Assembly (NCBI GenBank): GCA_031178645.1
Contig: JAPSIP010000059.1
Location: forward strand, 1-8,511
DNA from: Paracoccus sp. (in: a-proteobacteria)
GTDB taxonomy: Bacteria > Pseudomonadota > Alphaproteobacteria > Rhodobacterales > Rhodobacteraceae
Reading direction: 5' to 3'
DNA length: 8,511 bases
The notes under the pieces are model-generated. The model ran no database searches. It had not been told where the DNA came from and saw only the letters and a program-made list of their open reading frames with translations. Both the position numbers and the translations under genes were made by a program. This document shows, piece after piece, positions 5,401-8,511 of the stretch. The first letter of the stretch is position 1. Every line of letters begins with the position of its first letter.

Positions 5401-7962
5401 TCACTGTTCCGCCGCGGATGCGGCGGCCTGGTCCCCCGATGACCCATCTTGAGTGGCCCCGTCCTGCCCCGCCTCCTGGGGGGCAGCGGGGGCGTTCAGC
5501 CGGGCCAGGGTTTCGCGCGCAGCAGTGACCGAGGGGCCGTCCTGGCCTTCGGGCAGCATGTCCAACCCCTTCTGTAGTTGCGCCGTCGCGGCCTCGGTCT
5601 TGCCCACCGCGGCCTGGACGACGCCCAGGTGCAGCTGCACGATCGGATCCTCGGCCAGCCCTTCGGCCGCGCCTTCCAGATAGGGCAGCGCGGCCTGGCT
5701 GTCGCCGTTCAGGTGCTGGATCCAGCCATAAGTGTCCATGAAGGCGGGCACCTCCGTATCCTTCAGCCGCCGCGCCACGGCCGAGGCCCGCGTCACCGCC
5801 TGGGGATCGGCGGATTTCCAAGTCGCCAGAAGGCTGGCCAGGTTGTTCGCGATCACCACCGAGGATGAGTTCTGCGCGTAAAGCCGTTCATAGATCGCGA
5901 TGGCGCCATCGATGTCGCCCTTGCGCTCGACCAAGCCAGCCTTGCTCCACAACAGGTCGGGATGGTCGGGAAGGGCCGCCAAGGCCCGGTCGGTCAGCGT
6001 CAGGGCGCCATCCAGATCCCCTTCCTGCGAGACCAGCCGGATCAGCGCCAGGTGAGGGGGCAGATCCTCCGGCTGTTCGTCGATCAGCCCTTGGAAGGTG
6101 TCCCGCGCGCCGGGCAGGTCGCTGTTTGCAGTCTGGGCAATCGCCAAGGCCATCCGCGCCGCGCGGCTGTCGGGCTGTGCAGCCACCATATTCTGCGCCG
6201 TCGAAAGCGCGGCGGCCGCTTGGCCGGTGGCCAGCTGGGCACGGACCAGACTGATGCGGGCACCGATTCCGGCATCGGCCGCATTGGCCTGTTCCTCGAG
6301 GTAATCAAGCGCGGCCTGCTCGCCTTCCTCGTTGGCCAGGCGGTTCAGGTCTAGGCTTTCGGCCGCGGCAATGGCCTGGTCCGTGCCGATCTCGCGCAGG
6401 CGGGCGATCACGCCCTCGGCCCGCGGCAGGTCGGGCATGGACAGGTAGACCTGCCCAAGCGCCGTCAGCAGGTCCAGGTTTTCTGGGGCCCGGCGCAAGG
6501 CGGGCAGGATCGCATCCTCGGCCGGGCGCCAGCGTTCCTCGGAAGCCAGGCGAGCTGTCAGGCGCAGCGTCTCGACCGGCGCGTTTCCAGAGGCGGCGGC
6601 GGCCTGCGACAGGTAATCGCGCGCCAGATCCGGCTCGCCCGCGCGGTCATAGGCGTCGGCCATCAGGCTCATCGCTTCGCTGTCCTCGGGCGCCTGATCC
6701 AGAACAGATCGCAGGCCCAGCACCGCATCGTCCACCCGGTCCTCCTGGATGTCCCAGGCGGCCTTCAGCTTCAGCCCGCCGGGATGGGCCGCGTTCTGGG
6801 CCAGGACCTCGTCTACCTGCTGCCGGGCCGCGGCCTGATCGCCGGTTTCCACCAGCATCCGCGCCAGCTGGATCTTGACATTCAGCGAGGTTTCCGACGG
6901 CTCCGTCACCCCTTCCAGGACCGAACGGAGCTCGGTGATGGCCTCGGCTGTCTTGCCGTCCTGGAAGTCGAAGCCTGCGCGCAGCGTGCGGAACAGCAGG
7001 GGATCGCCGCCTTCGGCGATGATGCGGTCCAGTTCGGCGCGGGCCGCTTCGCCGCCACGTTGCATTTCGACAAAGCGGACCAGATCCGCGCGGGGGGCCG
7101 GGTCATCGGCAGGCGCCTTACCGGCCAGTTCGCGCAGAAAGGCCTCGGCCTTGTCGGGCTGGCCTTCCCCCATGTAGAAGCGGACCAAATCCGCCTTGGC
7201 CTCGGGATTTTCAGGAAATTTGTCCACTGTCAGGCGCAGATGCGCCTCGATCGCGGGCTTGTCGCCCCGTTCCACCAGAAGCGCGAGGCGCTGCAGATAG
7301 CGTTGCGGATTGGTTGGCTGCAGTTCCATCAACCGGGCGGTCAGCCGGTCTGCCTGATCCAGGTCGCCTGCCTGGGCGGCCCTGTCCAGCAGGACCCCCA
7401 TCAGCATCTGGTCGTCGGGCCGGCCTTGAGCAAGCCTGGCGGCCTCTTCCCCCAGCCGTCCGCGCTCGGCGCTGTCCTCGGCCTGCACGGCATCGTGATA
7501 GCGGCGGATCAGATCCAGCACCTGAACCTCGGGATCCTGGGGAGAGATCTCGGCCGCACGGGTGGCATGGCGGACGAATTCCTCGCGTTGCTGGTCTGCA
7601 AAAGCCAGGCGGGCAAGCGCGATTCGGGTCGCCAGATCGTCGGGATACTGTTCGGCCAGCCGCAGGTACTGGCTATAGGCTTGCGCTACGTCGCCTCGGT
7701 CCTGAAAGGTCTCGGCCAGGGCCTTGCGGGCTTCGTAATGGGTGCCCTCGATGTCGAAAACATTGCGAAACTGCACGATAGCGCGGTCGGTATCGCCCTG
7801 TTCCAGCAATTGCAGGCCGGACTGATAGTATTCGTCGGCTTTCTCGGCCGATGTCTTGCACCCCGCAAGCGTGAGGCCCAGCCCGATGATCAGCGTGGTG
7901 GACAAGAGAAAACGAATGCCCCGCCGAGAGGCAGTGGAGCGGAAAATATCGTTGGCAATCAT
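5401..7962 (-). CDS. Large TPR-repeat lipoprotein of exosortase/exopolysaccharide loci (PrsT-like)
   Basis: An 853-residue protein. Residues 1-34 are a lipoprotein signal with the lipobox LAGC (Cys35). The +2 residue is Lys rather than Asp, so retention in the inner membrane is not predicted and outer-membrane anchoring is likely. The rest is a chain of tetratricopeptide-type helical hairpins, beginning KADEYYQSGLQLLEQGD and continuing with repeated motifs such as NLDLLTALGQVYLSMPDLPRA and VVIANNLASLLATW. A final stretch of about 30 residues is Ala/Gln/Asp/Gly-rich and probably disordered. Length, lipobox and uninterrupted TPR architecture match the PEP-CTERM-system TPR lipoproteins (PrsT group) encoded beside exosortases and polysaccharide genes; AlgK- and PelB-like scaffolds are alternatives. 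It probably scaffolds the periplasmic export machinery. It is the second gene of the cluster, 70 bases after the sugar transferase. The ribosome-binding site is weak, but the signal peptide fits the start at 7962. Confidence 0.87.
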   Translation of the reverse strand: MIANDIFRSTASRRGIRFLLSTTLIIGLGLTLAGCKTSAEKADEYYQSGLQLLEQGDTDRAIVQFRNVFDIEGTHYEARKALAETFQDRGDVAQAYSQYLRLAEQYPDDLATRIALARLAFADQQREEFVRHATRAAEISPQDPEVQVLDLIRRYHDAVQAEDSAERGRLGEEAARLAQGRPDDQMLMGVLLDRAAQAGDLDQADRLTARLMELQPTNPQRYLQRLALLVERGDKPAIEAHLRLTVDKFPENPEAKADLVRFYMGEGQPDKAEAFLRELAGKAPADDPAPRADLVRFVEMQRGGEAARAELDRIIAEGGDPLLFRTLRAGFDFQDGKTAEAITELRSVLEGVTEPSETSLNVKIQLARMLVETGDQAAARQQVDEVLAQNAAHPGGLKLKAAWDIQEDRVDDAVLGLRSVLDQAPEDSEAMSLMADAYDRAGEPDLARDYLSQAAAASGNAPVETLRLTARLASEERWRPAEDAILPALRRAPENLDLLTALGQVYLSMPDLPRAEGVIARLREIGTDQAIAAAESLDLNRLANEEGEQAALDYLEEQANAADAGIGARISLVRAQLATGQAAAALSTAQNMVAAQPDSRAARMALAIAQTANSDLPGARDTFQGLIDEQPEDLPPHLALIRLVSQEGDLDGALTLTDRALAALPDHPDLLWSKAGLVERKGDIDGAIAIYERLYAQNSSSVVIANNLASLLATWKSADPQAVTRASAVARRLKDTEVPAFMDTYGWIQHLNGDSQAALPYLEGAAEGLAEDPIVQLHLGVVQAAVGKTEAATAQLQKGLDMLPEGQDGPSVTAARETLARLNAPAAPQEAGQDGATQDGSSGDQAAASAAEQ

Positions 7963-8032
7963 GATCGAAAAGGTCTCGTCGCTTTGGGCGCGACAGGAAC
8001 CGTTCTGGTCCCTGCAACGGAATGACGCGACC

Positions 8033-8511
8033 TCAGTAACCCGTGCCGCGCAGAACCACCATCACGGTCCGGACCAGGATCTGCAAATCAAGCCAGCCCG
8101 ACAAATCGCGATGATACTCCTCATCATAACGCACTCTTGCGACAAATTCCGATTCATTTCGTGCCGAGATTTGCCACAATCCCGTAATCCCCGGACGCAG
8201 CTGGTAATAGGCCCGCCCGTAATACAGGCGCCGCTGCGTGACCATCATCGGGCGCGGCCCGACCAGCGACATGGTGCCGTTCAGCACGTTCAGAAGTTGC
8301 GGCAGCTCGTCCATCGACGTCTTGCGAAGCAGGCCTCCTACGCGGGTCACGCGGGGATCCTTTTTCAGCTTCTGGGTGCTGTTCCATTGGCTGCGGGCCT
8401 CAGGGTTTTGAGCCAGATGCGCCTCAAGATGGCTTTCGGCATCCACTACCATGCTGCGAAGCTTCCAGATGCGGAACACCTTTCCGTTCCGACCCAGGCG
8501 TTTCTGCACAA
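8033..8511 (-). CDS. ExoY/WcaJ-like sugar transferase, C-terminal part (5' end outside window)
   Basis: The visible 158 or so residues are the conserved catalytic half of the bacterial sugar transferase family. These inner-membrane enzymes start exopolysaccharide synthesis by moving a sugar phosphate from a nucleotide sugar to undecaprenyl phosphate. Recognisable blocks in order are [65 protein letters not shown] and [21 protein letters not shown], ending GTGY. The frame stays open to the right edge. An apparent GTG at 8509 is an internal valine ([10 protein letters not shown]) and not a start, so the N-terminal membrane segment or segments are missing. Without them one cannot tell a short ExoY form (about 220 residues) from a long WcaJ/EpsB form (about 460). 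The GTGY ending and gene context favour ExoY-like. It leads the visible part of the cluster. Confidence 0.92.
   Translation of the reverse strand, partial: VQKRLGRNGKVFRIWKLRSMVVDAESHLEAHLAQNPEARSQWNSTQKLKKDPRVTRVGGLLRKTSMDELPQLLNVLNGTMSLVGPRPMMVTQRRLYYGRAYYQLRPGITGLWQISARNESEFVARVRYDEEYHRDLSGWLDLQILVRTVMVVLRGTGY

Noticed and set aside
6784..8025. Plus-strand open frame of 413 codons
   Set aside because: It is antisense to the TPR lipoprotein gene, runs past that gene's start and has no plausible start signal or domain. It is a composition artefact.

Overview
The window reads as chromosomal DNA of an alphaproteobacterium of the Rhodobacteraceae type, Paracoccus-like in character. The basis is high GC, GC-rich third codon positions, and a gene set (exosortase E/protease plus exopolysaccharide genes) that I associate with that group. 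The genus is an inference from style and gene content, not a measured assignment.

Left end (1-1374, all on the minus strand): an almost complete methionine-importer ATPase, MetN, runs off the left edge. Upstream of it lies a short leader and a small two-helix membrane protein of unknown function.

Centre-left (about 1508-2553, plus strand): a decayed exosortase E/protease gene (xrtE, the VPEID-CTERM sorting enzyme). The exosortase Cys, Arg and His and the CPBP-protease EExxxR motif can all still be read, but they are spread over two reading frames. A last in-frame tail lies in a third segment after an internal deletion. I count at least two frameshifts, one deletion and probably a missing N-terminus. 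Directly behind the stop codon of this remnant is a compact type II toxin-antitoxin module: a Phd/YefM-type antitoxin and a VapC/FitB-type PIN toxin. It has its own promoter and an inverted-repeat operator.

Right two thirds (3274-8511, minus strand): a co-directional exopolysaccharide export cluster. In transcription order it holds an ExoY-like sugar transferase (5' end outside the window), a large TPR lipoprotein of the PEP-CTERM/PrsT type, a Wza/BexD-type polysaccharide export protein, and a 443-residue outer-membrane beta-barrel protein. The last two overlap or nearly overlap. The likely job is to prime a polyprenyl-linked repeat unit at the inner membrane and move the polymer through periplasm and outer membrane.

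The most notable point is the combination. An exopolysaccharide cluster of the kind that accompanies exosortases appears intact, while the exosortase/protease next to it is broken and a toxin-antitoxin cassette abuts it. The strain may therefore have lost cell-surface sorting of VPEID-CTERM proteins but kept polysaccharide export, or it may carry a second xrtE copy elsewhere.
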